Below, piece after piece: positions 6,873 through 14,640 of a stretch of 27,467 nt of DNA (its first letter is position 1; every line of letters begins with the position of its first letter). Source of the DNA: Actinomycetes bacterium (GTDB lineage: Bacteria > Actinomycetota > CALGFH01); NCBI GenBank assembly GCA_030152105.1, contig JASLIH010000060.1, forward strand, positions 1 to 27,467, in the 5' to 3' direction. A program made the position numbers and the translations under genes. The notes beneath the pieces are model-generated. The model made no database searches. It had not been told where the DNA came from and was given only the letters and a program-made list of their open reading frames with translations.

Positions 6873-7784
6873 TCAGCTGTGCACGGTCAGGAACCGCTGG
6901 TTGACGGCGCCCTCGTAGTAGAAGATGGCCCGGCCCATCTCGGCCTCGGTCCAGGTGACGACCTCGTGGTCGGGGTCGACCCAGTAGCCGCCGGTGAACA
7001 CCTCGTTGCGGTTGCCGAGCGGGTCGAAGAAGTAGACGGTGTACCCGCGGGTGGCCCCGTGGCGGGTCGGGCCGACGTCGATCGGCACCCCGTGGTAGGC
7101 GAGGATGTCGGCGGCGGCGCGGACCTCGTTCCAGTCGTCCAGCCAGAAGGCGAAGTGGTGCAGGCCGCCGTTGGGGCCGGTGACCAGGGCGATGTCGTGG
7201 GGGGTGTGGGACACCTCCAGCCAGGTGGCGAGCTGGTGGCCGTCGTCGGCCAGGATCTGCTCGGTCAGCCGGAACCCCAGCACGTCGCGGAAGAACCGGG
7301 TCCCGGAGTCGACGTCCTCGGCGGTGACGAAGATGTGGTCGAGGCGGGGCGGGGCGATCCCGACCAGCCCCATCGGCCGCGGCGGCGGGTTGGTCCGGGG
7401 GAGCAGATTGCCGACCTTCTCCATCCCGTGGACCAGCTCGCAGCAGTGCCCGGTCGGGGTCTGGAAGCGGATGGCCTCTCCGTGCCCGGGGGCGAGCTCG
7501 CCGCGGGCGTGGCGGGTCACCTGGCCGCCGTCCTTCTCGACCCGCCGCTCGAACAGCTCCAGGTCGTCGGCGTGCTCGACCTTGAAGCCCATGTGCTCGA
7601 GGCCGTAGGTGGCGGCGTAGCGCAGGATCACCGAGTGGTGCTCGTGCTCGTCCCAGCACTTGAGGAACACCCGCTCGGCGTCCCGGCCCGTCTCCAGCAG
7701 CCCCAGGACCTCGGTGTAGTAGGCGGTGGCCAGCTCGAGGTCGGGCACCCGGACCTCGACATGGGACAGGCGCAGGATGCCCAT
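6873..7784 (-). CDS. Catechol 2,3-dioxygenase (extradiol, VOC family), copy 1
   Basis: This 303-residue type I extradiol dioxygenase has two vicinal-oxygen-chelate modules. The C-terminal module carries the probable Fe(II) ligands His150 (PRLDHIFV), His209/210 (GLHHFAFW) and Glu261 (DPLGNRNEVFTGGY). It should open catechol or an alkylcatechol between C2 and C3 to a hydroxymuconic semialdehyde in the cytoplasm. It is a clear tandem duplicate of the gene at 7786, roughly two-thirds identical by eye and collinear throughout. Its ATG lies one base after the stop of that gene, with only a weak ribosome site, so it relies on coupling. Together with the divergent operon it completes a meta-cleavage pathway. 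Confidence 0.92.
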   Translation of the reverse strand: MGILRLSHVEVRVPDLELATAYYTEVLGLLETGRDAERVFLKCWDEHEHHSVILRYAATYGLEHMGFKVEHADDLELFERRVEKDGGQVTRHARGELAPGHGEAIRFQTPTGHCCELVHGMEKVGNLLPRTNPPPRPMGLVGIAPPRLDHIFVTAEDVDSGTRFFRDVLGFRLTEQILADDGHQLATWLEVSHTPHDIALVTGPNGGLHHFAFWLDDWNEVRAAADILAYHGVPIDVGPTRHGATRGYTVYFFDPLGNRNEVFTGGYWVDPDHEVVTWTEAEMGRAIFYYEGAVNQRFLTVHS

Positions 7785-7785
7785 C

Positions 7786-8697
7786 TCAGGTGTGCACCTT
7801 CATGAACCGGTCGTTGAGGTCGCCCTCGTAGTAGAAGATGGCCCGGCCGATGTTGTCCTCGGTCCAGGTGATGGTGGGGAAGTCCGGGTCGGGCCGGTAG
7901 CCGCCGGTGAACACCTCGTTGCGGGTGCCCAGCGGGTCGAAGAAGTAGATGGTGTTGCCCCGGGTGATGCCGTGGCGGGTCGGGCCGACGTCGATCTGGA
8001 CGCCGTTGTAGGCCAGGATGTCGGCCGCCTTGCGCACGTGGTCCCAGTCGTCGAGCCAGAAGGCGAAGTGGTGCAGGCCGCCGTTGGCCCCGGTGACCAC
8101 GGCCAGGTCGTGGGGGGAGTGCGAGCGTTCCATCCAGACGCCGATCTGGTGGCCGTTGCCGTCGAGCAGCTGCTCGGTGAGGCGGAACCCCAGGACCTCC
8201 ATGTAGAAGCGGGTCGCCTCGCCGACCTCCTCGGCGGTGACCAGGACGTGGTCGATGCGGGGCGGGGCGATGCCGGCAAGGCCCTGGGGCGGGAACGGGG
8301 GCGGGTTGACCTTGGGCAGCAGCCCGCCGACCCGTTCGACCTCGCGGACCAGCTCCATCTGCTGTCCCGAGGGGGTGTCGAAGCGGATCGACTCGCCCTG
8401 GCCGACCGACTCGCCCCGGGAGACGCGGCGCACCGGGAACCCGTAGCGCTCGACCCGCGACTCGAGGTCGGCCAGGTCCTCGTCCTGCTCGACCTTGAAG
8501 CTGATCAGGTCGAGGCCGACCCGGGGGGCGTAGCTCAGCTTGACCGAGTGGTGGTCGGTCTCGTCCCAGCACTTGAGGAACACCTCGGTGGCCGTCCGCT
8601 CGACCTCGAGCAGGCCCAGGACCTGGGTGTAGTAGGCGGTGGCGAGGTCCAGGTCGGGCACGCGGACGTCCACGTGTGACAGGCGGAGGATCCCCAT
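7786..8697 (-). CDS. Catechol 2,3-dioxygenase (extradiol, VOC family), copy 2, first gene of the leftward operon
   Basis: This 303-residue protein is collinear with its neighbour, with conserved metal ligands in PPRIDHVLVT, NGGLHHFAFW and DPLGTRNEVFTGGY. It belongs to the same two-module extradiol family as XylE/DmpB and should cleave catecholic rings. The start at 8697 has AAGGAG six bases upstream; an in-frame ATG at 8772 would add 25 residues with no family similarity and cover the divergent promoter region. Differences from copy 1 concentrate in the N-terminal half and around residues 173-195, which may tune substrate range. As first gene it marks the operon promoter between 8698 and 8801. 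Confidence 0.92.
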   Translation of the reverse strand: MGILRLSHVDVRVPDLDLATAYYTQVLGLLEVERTATEVFLKCWDETDHHSVKLSYAPRVGLDLISFKVEQDEDLADLESRVERYGFPVRRVSRGESVGQGESIRFDTPSGQQMELVREVERVGGLLPKVNPPPFPPQGLAGIAPPRIDHVLVTAEEVGEATRFYMEVLGFRLTEQLLDGNGHQIGVWMERSHSPHDLAVVTGANGGLHHFAFWLDDWDHVRKAADILAYNGVQIDVGPTRHGITRGNTIYFFDPLGTRNEVFTGGYRPDPDFPTITWTEDNIGRAIFYYEGDLNDRFMKVHT

Positions 8698-8801
8698 GCA
8701 CGCTCCTTGTCCTGCGGCTGGGGAAGAACCTACGTCGTGTCCCGCTCCGCGGGATAGCGTCCCTTCCCGCATGGAGGAACGTGGGCTATGGTCGCCAGAC
8801 G
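8698..8801. promoter_or_regulatory. Divergent control region of the two aromatic operons
   Basis: This 104-base gap separates the first genes of the leftward (ring-cleavage) and rightward (lower-pathway) operons. On the plus strand a -10-like TATGGT lies at 8787-8792, about ten bases before the ATG at 8802, which suggests a leaderless or near-leaderless transcript. A perfect inverted repeat, TCCCGC-TCC-GCGGGA, lies at 8740-8754 and could be an operator. The IclR regulator encoded in the rightward operon is the obvious candidate to bind here. The minus-strand -10 is less clear; TAGGTT on the reverse strand near 8728-8733 is possible. Confidence 0.5.
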
Positions 8802-9572
8802 ATGGCTCAGCGCAACCTCCCGCCCCAGGCGCCGGCTCCCATGGCCGGGCCGGAGCGGATGCGCCAGGCCATGGCCGACTTCGTGGCCGCCGTGCATGCG
8901 GCCTACCTGGCCCAGGCCCGGCTGCTGCCGCCGGCCGCCCAGGCCCGGCTGCCCCTGCTCCAGGCGCCGCGGCTGACCGTTGCCGCCGCCGGGGCCCGCA
9001 ACCTGCACGTGATCGGCACGGCCGAGTCGTTCCCGGCCCCGGTCGGCCAGGAGGTCGAGGTGACCGGGGAGGCCGACGGGCTGGCCTGGGAGCTGCGCTT
9101 CTTCGACCCGGTGGTGCTGCCCGTGCTCGGCCTGGTCGCCGAGACCGACGGGCCGGCCCCCGAGGAGGTCCGCCGGGTCCTGGGGGTCGGGACCTACCTG
9201 TACCACCTGGTGGTCGAGCCCGGCTCCCAGCTCACCCCCCACCACGCCACCCACGCCGGCACCGGCCTGGCCAGCGCCCACGCCACCGCCGCCCGCGAGC
9301 TGGAGACGATCCGGGCCCACGCCCCCGGCCGCCAGGAGCTGGTCGACGAGCTGGCCGGCGCCACCACCGCCGGCCTGGTCCGCGCCCAGGCCCTCCTGGC
9401 CCGCGAGCTCGCCCCCGGCGACCCCGCCGTGGCCGCCGCCACCGACCCCGCCGCCATCCGCGCCGCCCTGGTCAAATCCCTCAAGGGGGGTCTGTGGACA
9501 ACCGAGCGCACCCCGGCTCCGGGTCGGCTACGCTCCCCCTCCGGGGGGCCCGGCACCGGAGGGCCGGGGTGA
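8802..9572 (+). CDS. Conserved-looking protein of unknown function, first gene of the rightward aromatic operon
   Basis: I do not recognise this 256-residue protein. It has an alpha-helical N-terminus (ERMRQAMADFVAAVHAAYL), a strand-rich middle (HVIGTAESFPAPVGQEVEVTG; WELRFFDPVVLPVLG), a His-containing segment (LTPHHATHAGTGLASAH) and helical repeats rich in Ala/Arg. The last 30 residues are Gly/Pro/Arg-rich and look disordered. There is no signal peptide or membrane segment. The chosen ATG at 8802 follows a TATGGT -10 box by ten bases and lacks a ribosome site, so the gene may be leaderless; GTG at 8781 is an alternative with GGAGGA very close. Its stop overlaps the IclR start as GTGA. Position suggests a role linked to regulation or to the aromatic pathway, unproven. 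Confidence 0.65.
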   Translation: MAQRNLPPQAPAPMAGPERMRQAMADFVAAVHAAYLAQARLLPPAAQARLPLLQAPRLTVAAAGARNLHVIGTAESFPAPVGQEVEVTGEADGLAWELRFFDPVVLPVLGLVAETDGPAPEEVRRVLGVGTYLYHLVVEPGSQLTPHHATHAGTGLASAHATAARELETIRAHAPGRQELVDELAGATTAGLVRAQALLARELAPGDPAVAAATDPAAIRAALVKSLKGGLWTTERTPAPGRLRSPSGGPGTGGPG

Positions 9573-10414
9573 GCCGCGCCCCGGGGGGTCCGGGGGACGG
9601 CCGGGGTGGTCCCCCGGAGAGTCGGGGGCGGGAGGGGGCGACCCTCTCGTCGGTGCAGAACGCGGCTCGGCTGCTCAAGGAGTTCGGGACCGCCGAGGGG
9701 TCGCTGGGGGTGACCGAGCTGGCCCGGCGGCTGGGGCTGGGCAAGTCGACGGTGCACCGGCTGCTGGCCACCCTGACGGCCGAGCGGATCCTGGAGCACG
9801 ACCAGGCCACCGGTACCTACCGGCTGGGGCTGATGATGTGGGAGCTGGGTGCCCGGGTGTCGGTGCACCGGGTGCTGCACGACGCCGCCACCACCGTCAT
9901 CGAGGAGCTGCGCAACGCCACCAAGGAGACCGTCCAGGTGGCGGTCCTGGACGGCCGCGAGGTGGTCTACGTGGAGCGCCTGGAGAGCCCGCACACGCTG
10001 CGGATCTTCGGCCGGGTGGGGCACCGCAACTCGGCCCACTGCACCAGCACCGGCAAGGTCCTGCTGGCCCACCTGCCCGAGCGGCGCCTGGCCCTGCTGC
10101 TGGAGGGGTGGCAGCCCGAGCGCAAGACCGACGCCACCGTGTGCGACCCGGCACAGCTGCGGGCCGAGCTGGACCGGGTCCGGGCCCAGGGGTGGGCCGA
10201 GAACATCGGTGAGAGCGAGCTCGGCGTGGCCAGCGTGGCCGCCCCGGTCCGCAACGCCCGGGGCGAGGTGATCGCCGCCGTGAGCGTTGCCGGGCCGGTG
10301 ATGCGGGTCAACGGCGACACGCTGCGCCGGTTCTTCCGGGCCTCGGTCGTCCAGGCCGCCGACGCCATCTCCGACCAGCTCGGCTGGCGCCCCCGGGTCC
10401 GGGGCGCGTCGTGA
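9569..10414 (+). CDS. IclR-family transcriptional regulator
   Basis: This 281-residue protein has a winged helix-turn-helix at about residues 28-95 ([32 protein letters not shown]). A C-terminal IclR effector domain follows, with [21 protein letters not shown] and [13 protein letters not shown]. IclR proteins often control aromatic catabolic operons and sense a pathway substrate or intermediate. The GTG at 9569 overlaps the previous stop as GTGA and has GGAGGG upstream. The first 28 residues are Gly/Pro/Arg-rich and not part of the fold, so GTG at 9653 is an alternative, although it has a poorer ribosome site. It is co-transcribed with the hydratase gene through another GTGA overlap, implying autoregulation of the operon. 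Confidence 0.88.
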   Translation: MSRAPGGPGDGRGGPPESRGREGATLSSVQNAARLLKEFGTAEGSLGVTELARRLGLGKSTVHRLLATLTAERILEHDQATGTYRLGLMMWELGARVSVHRVLHDAATTVIEELRNATKETVQVAVLDGREVVYVERLESPHTLRIFGRVGHRNSAHCTSTGKVLLAHLPERRLALLLEGWQPERKTDATVCDPAQLRAELDRVRAQGWAENIGESELGVASVAAPVRNARGEVIAAVSVAGPVMRVNGDTLRRFFRASVVQAADAISDQLGWRPRVRGAS

Positions 10415-11265
10415 GCCCGACCGACCCGGGCGGGCGCCCGGTCGACTGGGGGTCGGGCGGGGTCGAGCCCCCGCTGCCCGTCGACGACCTGGCCCGGTCG
10501 CTGTTCCGGGCCCGCCGCGAGCGGGTCCCGGTGCCGCCGCTGACCGACGAGCGCCCGGAGATGACCGCCGCCGAGGCCTACGCCGTCCAGCGCCGCCTGG
10601 TCGAGCTGCTCCAGGCCGACGGCGAGGGCGACGTCGTCGGCTACAAGCTCGGCCTGACCAGCCGGGTCATGCAGACCCAGCTCGGCATCGACCAGCCCGA
10701 CTACGGCCCGGTGCTGGCCGGCGGGGTCCACCCCGACGGGGTCGAGGTCGACCTGGACCGGCTGATCCAGCCCAAGGTCGAGGCCGAGATCGCCATCGTG
10801 CTCGAGGCCCCCCTGGCCGGCCCCCACTGCACCGCCCTGGACGTCCGCCGGGCCGCCGCCGGGGCGGTGGCCGCGGTCGAGATCATCGACTCGCGGGTCG
10901 CGGACTGGCGCATCCGGCTTGCCGACACGATCGCCGACCTCGCCTCCAGCGCCGCGATCGCCCTGTCGAGCCGCCTGGTCCCCCTGGACCGGCTCGACCC
11001 GCGGCTGGCCGGGGTGGCCATGACCCGCAACGGCGAGCTGGTCGCCACCGGCGCGGGCGCGGCCGCCCTCGGCGACCCGCTGCACGCGGTCGCCTGGCTG
11101 GCCAACACCCTCCACCCGCTCGGCGCGACCCTCGAGGCCGGCCATGTGGTCATGACCGGGGCCCTGCACGCCGCCGTCCCGCTGGCCGCCGGGGACGTGT
11201 TCCGGGCCGAGTTCGACTGGCTTGGCCCGGTCGGCCTGGTCGTCACCGGAGGGAAGGCGTCATGA
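10411..11265 (+). CDS. dmpE: 2-keto-4-pentenoate (2-hydroxypenta-2,4-dienoate) hydratase
   Basis: The 284-residue product belongs to the fumarylacetoacetase-like hydratase/decarboxylase family. Signature segments are [31 protein letters not shown] with metal ligands Glu124 and Glu126, and AAVEIIDSR with Glu157. It adds water to 2-hydroxypenta-2,4-dienoate to give 4-hydroxy-2-oxovalerate, the aldolase substrate encoded two genes downstream. Its paralogue, the 4-oxalocrotonate decarboxylase, lies at 13225; the two activities often form a complex. The assignment of hydratase versus decarboxylase rests on operon order and family detail and could be exchanged. It starts with GTG overlapping the IclR stop, and about 40 extra N-terminal residues precede the usual family start. 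Confidence 0.87.
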   Translation: MSPTDPGGRPVDWGSGGVEPPLPVDDLARSLFRARRERVPVPPLTDERPEMTAAEAYAVQRRLVELLQADGEGDVVGYKLGLTSRVMQTQLGIDQPDYGPVLAGGVHPDGVEVDLDRLIQPKVEAEIAIVLEAPLAGPHCTALDVRRAAAGAVAAVEIIDSRVADWRIRLADTIADLASSAAIALSSRLVPLDRLDPRLAGVAMTRNGELVATGAGAAALGDPLHAVAWLANTLHPLGATLEAGHVVMTGALHAAVPLAAGDVFRAEFDWLGPVGLVVTGGKAS

Positions 11266-12185
11266 CGCTGTCGTGTGTGGTCATCGGCTCCGGCAACATC
11301 GGGACCGACCTGGTGCACAAGCTGCTGCGGTCGCCGTCGCTGGAGCTGCGGGCCCTGGTCGGCATCGACCCGGCCTCCGAGGGCCTGGCAAGGGCCCGCA
11401 AGCTGGGGGTGGAGGCGACCGCCGAGGGGATCGACTGGGTCGAGGCCCACGCCGGCGAGATCGACCTGGCCTTCGAGGCGACCAGCGCCCGGGTGCACGC
11501 CGCCAACGCGCCCCGGCTGGCCGCGGCCGGCATCACCGCCGTCGACCTGACCCCGGCCCGGCTGGGCCCGCCGGTGGTGCCGGGCGTCAACCTCGACCGG
11601 CACCTGGACGCGCCCAACCTGAACCTGATCACCTGCGGCGGCCAGGCCACGGCGCCGATCGTGGCCGCGGTCGTCTCGGCCAGCCGCGTGCCGTACGCCG
11701 AGATCGTCTCCACCGTCGCCTCCCGCTCGGCCGGGCCCGGGACCCGCCAGAACATCGACGAGTTCACCCGGACCACGGCCAGCTCCCTGGAGGAGGTCGG
11801 CGGGGCCGCCCACGGCAAGGCGATCATCATCCTCAACCCCGCCGACCCGCCGATCCTGATGCGCAACACCGTGTTCTGCGCCCTGCCCGACGGCTACGAC
11901 GAGGCGGCGGTGGCCGCCGCCGTCGAGGACATGGTCGGGCGGGTCGCGCGGTACGTGCCCGGCTACCGGCTGAAGCGCCCGCCGGTGTTCGAGGAGGGGC
12001 CGTTCGCCACCCCGGGCGGGCCGGCCGCCGCGCGGGTGGTCGCCCTGCTGGAGGTCGAGGGGGCGGGCGACTTCCTGCCTCCCTACGCCGGCAACCTCGA
12101 CATCATGACCGCGGCCGCTGTCCGGGTCGGCGAGGCCCTCGCCGAGGCCAGAGCCCCGGAGCGTCGTGGGCAGGTGACGGTATGA
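11262..12185 (+). CDS. dmpF: Acetaldehyde dehydrogenase (acylating)
   Basis: This 307-residue NAD-dependent enzyme converts acetaldehyde and CoA to acetyl-CoA. It has an N-terminal Rossmann nucleotide-binding motif ([12 protein letters not shown], residues 7-17), the catalytic Cys125 in [14 protein letters not shown], and a family-typical ending ([16 protein letters not shown]). In this family it forms a channelling complex with the aldolase, whose gene follows with an ATGA overlap. The length matches the DmpF/MhpF family. The start overlaps the hydratase stop codon. Function is assigned with high confidence from sequence and context. Confidence 0.95.
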   Translation: MTLSCVVIGSGNIGTDLVHKLLRSPSLELRALVGIDPASEGLARARKLGVEATAEGIDWVEAHAGEIDLAFEATSARVHAANAPRLAAAGITAVDLTPARLGPPVVPGVNLDRHLDAPNLNLITCGGQATAPIVAAVVSASRVPYAEIVSTVASRSAGPGTRQNIDEFTRTTASSLEEVGGAAHGKAIIILNPADPPILMRNTVFCALPDGYDEAAVAAAVEDMVGRVARYVPGYRLKRPPVFEEGPFATPGGPAAARVVALLEVEGAGDFLPPYAGNLDIMTAAAVRVGEALAEARAPERRGQVTV

Positions 12186-13228
12186 GCGGACCCGCGTTCC
12201 GGCTGACCGACTCGACCCTGCGGGACGGCTCCCACGCCCTGTCCCACCGCTACACCACCGAGCAGGTGGCCTCGATCGTCCGCGGCCTCGACGCCGCCGG
12301 GGTGCCGGTGATCGAGGTCAGCCACGGCGACGGGCTGGGCGGCTCCTCGTTCAACTACGGCTTCTCCGGCACCGACGAGCGCGACCTGGTCTCGGCGGCT
12401 GTCGGGGCCGCCACCCGGGCCAGGATCGCCGTCCTGCTCCTGCCCGGGATCGGGGTCGCCGACGACCTGCGGGACATGGCCGACCGGGGCGTCCAGGTGG
12501 CCCGGATCGCCACCCACTGCACCGAGGCCGACATCGCCGAACAGCACATCCGGCTGGCAAAGCGGCTCGGCATGGAGGCGGTCGGGTTCCTGATGATGGC
12601 CCACATGGCCGAGCCGGCCCAGCTGCTCGACCAGGCCCGGCTGATGGAGTCGTACGGGGCCGACTGCGTGTACGTGGTCGACTCGGCCGGGGCCATGACC
12701 ACCGCCGACGCCCGGGCCCGGGTCGGGGCCCTGGCCGAGGGGCTGGGCTGCCAGGTCGGCCACCACGCCCACAACAACCTGTCCCTGGCCGTGGCCAACT
12801 CCCTGGCCGCCCTGGACGTCGGGGCCGACCAGCTCGACGGCTGCTGCGCCGGGCTGGGCGCCGGGGCCGGCAACTGCCCGACCGAGGTGCTGGTGGCCAC
12901 CTGCGACAAGCTCGGCCTGGCCACCGGGGTCGACCCGCTCGAGGCCATGGGCGTGGCCGAGGACCTGGTCCGGCCCCTGCGGCCCGAGATGGGGGTGATC
13001 GACCGGGCCGGGCTGCTGCTCGGCTACGCCGGGGTCTACGGGTCGTTCCTGCTCCACGCCCAGCGGGCCGCGGCCCGCTACGGGGTCGACGTCGGCGAGA
13101 TCCTGCTCGAGCTGGGCCGCCGCCGCATCGTCGGCGGGCAGGAGGACATGATCCTCGACGTCGCCCTCGAACTGGCCCGCAAGGCCACCCCGGCGAGCCG
13201 GCCGGCCGGTCAGGAGCTGCCGGCGTGA
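12182..13228 (+). CDS. dmpG: 4-hydroxy-2-oxovalerate aldolase
   Basis: This 348-residue metal-dependent class II aldolase has an N-terminal TIM barrel. TLRDGSH gives Arg14, Asp15 and His18, the catalytic and metal-binding group of the family, and [11 protein letters not shown] supplies the two His metal ligands. The C-terminal helical domain contains the [12 protein letters not shown] segment and the family-specific dimerisation region. It splits 4-hydroxy-2-oxovalerate to pyruvate and acetaldehyde and passes acetaldehyde to the partner dehydrogenase through an internal channel. Start is ATG at 12182, overlapping the previous stop by four bases; a longer upstream reading frame is only an overlap with the dehydrogenase gene. 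Confidence 0.95.
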   Translation: MSGPAFRLTDSTLRDGSHALSHRYTTEQVASIVRGLDAAGVPVIEVSHGDGLGGSSFNYGFSGTDERDLVSAAVGAATRARIAVLLLPGIGVADDLRDMADRGVQVARIATHCTEADIAEQHIRLAKRLGMEAVGFLMMAHMAEPAQLLDQARLMESYGADCVYVVDSAGAMTTADARARVGALAEGLGCQVGHHAHNNLSLAVANSLAALDVGADQLDGCCAGLGAGAGNCPTEVLVATCDKLGLATGVDPLEAMGVAEDLVRPLRPEMGVIDRAGLLLGYAGVYGSFLLHAQRAAARYGVDVGEILLELGRRRIVGGQEDMILDVALELARKATPASRPAGQELPA

Positions 13229-14013
13229 GCCACCCCGCGGCCGACCCGGTGACCCTCGCCCAGCATCTGGCCGGGCTGCGCCAGGGACGGACCGCCGGCA
13301 CCGGCCTGACCACCGAGTACCCAGGGCTCGACCTGGAGCTGGCCTACGCCGTCCAGGAGGCCGGAGTGCGGCTGCTGACGGCGGCGGGGGAGCGGCCCGT
13401 CGGGTTCAAGCTCGGCCTGACCAGCCGGGCCAAGCAGGCCCAGATGGGCGTGGCCGAGCCGCTGTACGGCGAGCTGACCGACGCCATGCTGCTCGACGTG
13501 GGCGAGCCGCTGGACACCGGCCAGCTCATCCAGCCCCGGGTCGAGCCCGAGATCGCGTTCCTGCTGGGGGCGGAGCTGGCCGGGGAGCGGGTCGGGGCGG
13601 CCCAGGTGCTGGCCGCCACCGCCGCCGTGACCCCGGCCATCGACGTCCTCGACTCCCGCTACGCCGGCTACGCCTTCACCCTGCCCGACGTGGTCGCCGA
13701 CAACGCCTCGGCCGCCCGCCTGGTCCTTGGCGGTGTCCGCCAGGCCGTCGACGGGATCGACCTGCGCCTGGTCGGCTGCGTCCTGGAGGTGGGGGGGCGG
13801 GTCAGAGCCACCGCCGCCGGGGCGGCCGCCCTCGGCCACCCGGCCGCGGCCGTGGCCTGGCTGGTCCGGGCCCTCCACCGCCGGGGCCGCGGCCTGGCCG
13901 CCGGGGACGTGGTCCTGTCCGGCGGGCTCACCGAGGCGGTGGCGGTGGCCCCCGGCGAGGTGGTCGTGGCCCGCCTGGGCCGCCTCGGGACCGTGGAGCT
14001 GGCCGTCCGCTAG
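13225..14013 (+). CDS. dmpH: 4-oxalocrotonate decarboxylase
   Basis: The 262-residue product is a paralogue of the hydratase, with [30 protein letters not shown] (Glu107, Glu109) and [20 protein letters not shown]. The last is typical of the DmpH/XylI decarboxylase branch. It decarboxylates 2-oxo-3-hexenedioate to 2-hydroxypenta-2,4-dienoate. The third metal-ligand position, usually Glu in the form EIIDSR, reads DVLDSR (Asp140), a conservative change. GTG at 13225 overlaps the aldolase stop as GTGA. Presence of this enzyme together with the tautomerase and semialdehyde dehydrogenase defines the oxidative 4-oxalocrotonate branch rather than the hydrolytic branch. Confidence 0.88.
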   Translation: MSHPAADPVTLAQHLAGLRQGRTAGTGLTTEYPGLDLELAYAVQEAGVRLLTAAGERPVGFKLGLTSRAKQAQMGVAEPLYGELTDAMLLDVGEPLDTGQLIQPRVEPEIAFLLGAELAGERVGAAQVLAATAAVTPAIDVLDSRYAGYAFTLPDVVADNASAARLVLGGVRQAVDGIDLRLVGCVLEVGGRVRATAAGAAALGHPAAAVAWLVRALHRRGRGLAAGDVVLSGGLTEAVAVAPGEVVVARLGRLGTVELAVR

Positions 14014-14032
14014 ACGCGAACAGGGAGGACCC

Positions 14033-14263
14033 ATGCCGTTCGTCCGCATCGACCTCGTCCGCGGCCGCGACAAGGCGGTCCTCATGCGGCTGGTCGAGGA
14101 GGTGTCGCGGGTCGTGGCCGACACCCTCGACACCCCCATCGACCGGGTCCGGGTGCTGGTCTCCGAGGTCGACCCGGACCTGTGGGGCATCGGCGGCGTC
14201 CCCTACTCGGTGGCCAGGGGCCCGGTCGACGCCCAGCCGCCGGCGGGTGACACGGGCCGGTGA
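14033..14263 (+). CDS. dmpI: 4-oxalocrotonate tautomerase
   Basis: This 76-residue protein of the tautomerase superfamily begins Met-Pro. After Met removal the catalytic base Pro1 is present, with Arg11 and Arg39 at the canonical positions. The aromatic position 50 is Trp instead of the usual Phe (sequence DLWGIGG). It interconverts the enol and keto forms of 2-hydroxymuconate/4-oxalocrotonate between the semialdehyde dehydrogenase and decarboxylase steps. The ribosome site AGGGAGG lies just upstream, and the 19-base gap before it is the only non-overlapping joint in this operon. The C-terminus is about a dozen residues longer than classical 62-residue homologues and rich in Pro/Gly. Confidence 0.9.
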   Translation: MPFVRIDLVRGRDKAVLMRLVEEVSRVVADTLDTPIDRVRVLVSEVDPDLWGIGGVPYSVARGPVDAQPPAGDTGR

Positions 14264-14640
14264 CCGAACCGTTCGAGGTGGCCGCCGGGCCGGTCGAGGA
14301 GCTGGCCGCCGGGACGGTGCGGCTGCTGGAGGCGGCCGGGCGGCGCCTGGCCGTCGGCAACGCCGGCGGCCGGCTGTTCGCCCTGGACGACACCTGCCTG
14401 CACCGGGGCGGGTCGCTGGCCTGCGGCCACCTGGACGGCGAGATCCTGACCTGCCCGCAGCACTGGTGGCGCTATGACGTCCGCAGCGGCCGCCGGCTCG
14501 GCCAGCCCGGCCTGCGGGTCGCCACCTACCCGGTCCGGGTGGTCGACGGTGAGGTCCGGGTCACCGTCACCCCCGCCCCGCCGCGCCGCTCCTGGCGCGA
14601 GATCCTGCTCGAGCACGCCCGCCAGGGGCCACGCCAGTGA
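14260..14640 (+). CDS. Rieske-type [2Fe-2S] ferredoxin
   Basis: This 126-residue protein is a single Rieske domain with Cys46-x-His48 (CLHRGGSL) and Cys65-x2-His68 (CPQHWWRYD), the complete cluster-binding set. It is of the kind that shuttles electrons to oxygenases. Many meta-cleavage operons carry a ferredoxin that reactivates catechol 2,3-dioxygenase, though those are usually plant-type rather than Rieske. This one could serve that role or feed the Rieske oxygenase at 1612, which has no electron donor of its own in the window. GTG at 14260 overlaps the tautomerase stop. A basic tail of about 20 residues follows the domain. Confidence 0.88.
   Translation: MTEPFEVAAGPVEELAAGTVRLLEAAGRRLAVGNAGGRLFALDDTCLHRGGSLACGHLDGEILTCPQHWWRYDVRSGRRLGQPGLRVATYPVRVVDGEVRVTVTPAPPRRSWREILLEHARQGPRQ

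Noticed and set aside
1356..8697. Anaerobic phenol carboxylation pathway (phenylphosphate carboxylase route)
   Set aside because: No phenylphosphate carboxylase (UbiD/PpcABCD-like) or benzoyl-CoA genes are present, and oxygen-dependent Rieske and extradiol enzymes share the operon.
8676..8801. Longer N-terminus for the unknown protein starting at 8676
   Set aside because: It would overlap the start of the divergent dioxygenase gene and run through the shared promoter region; a -10 box lies just before the ATG at 8802.
9611..9628. CCCCCG-N6-CGGGGG hairpin as a regulatory attenuator before the IclR domain
   Set aside because: It lies inside a generally G/C-run-rich stretch encoding the low-complexity N-terminus, where such short inverted repeats are expected by chance.
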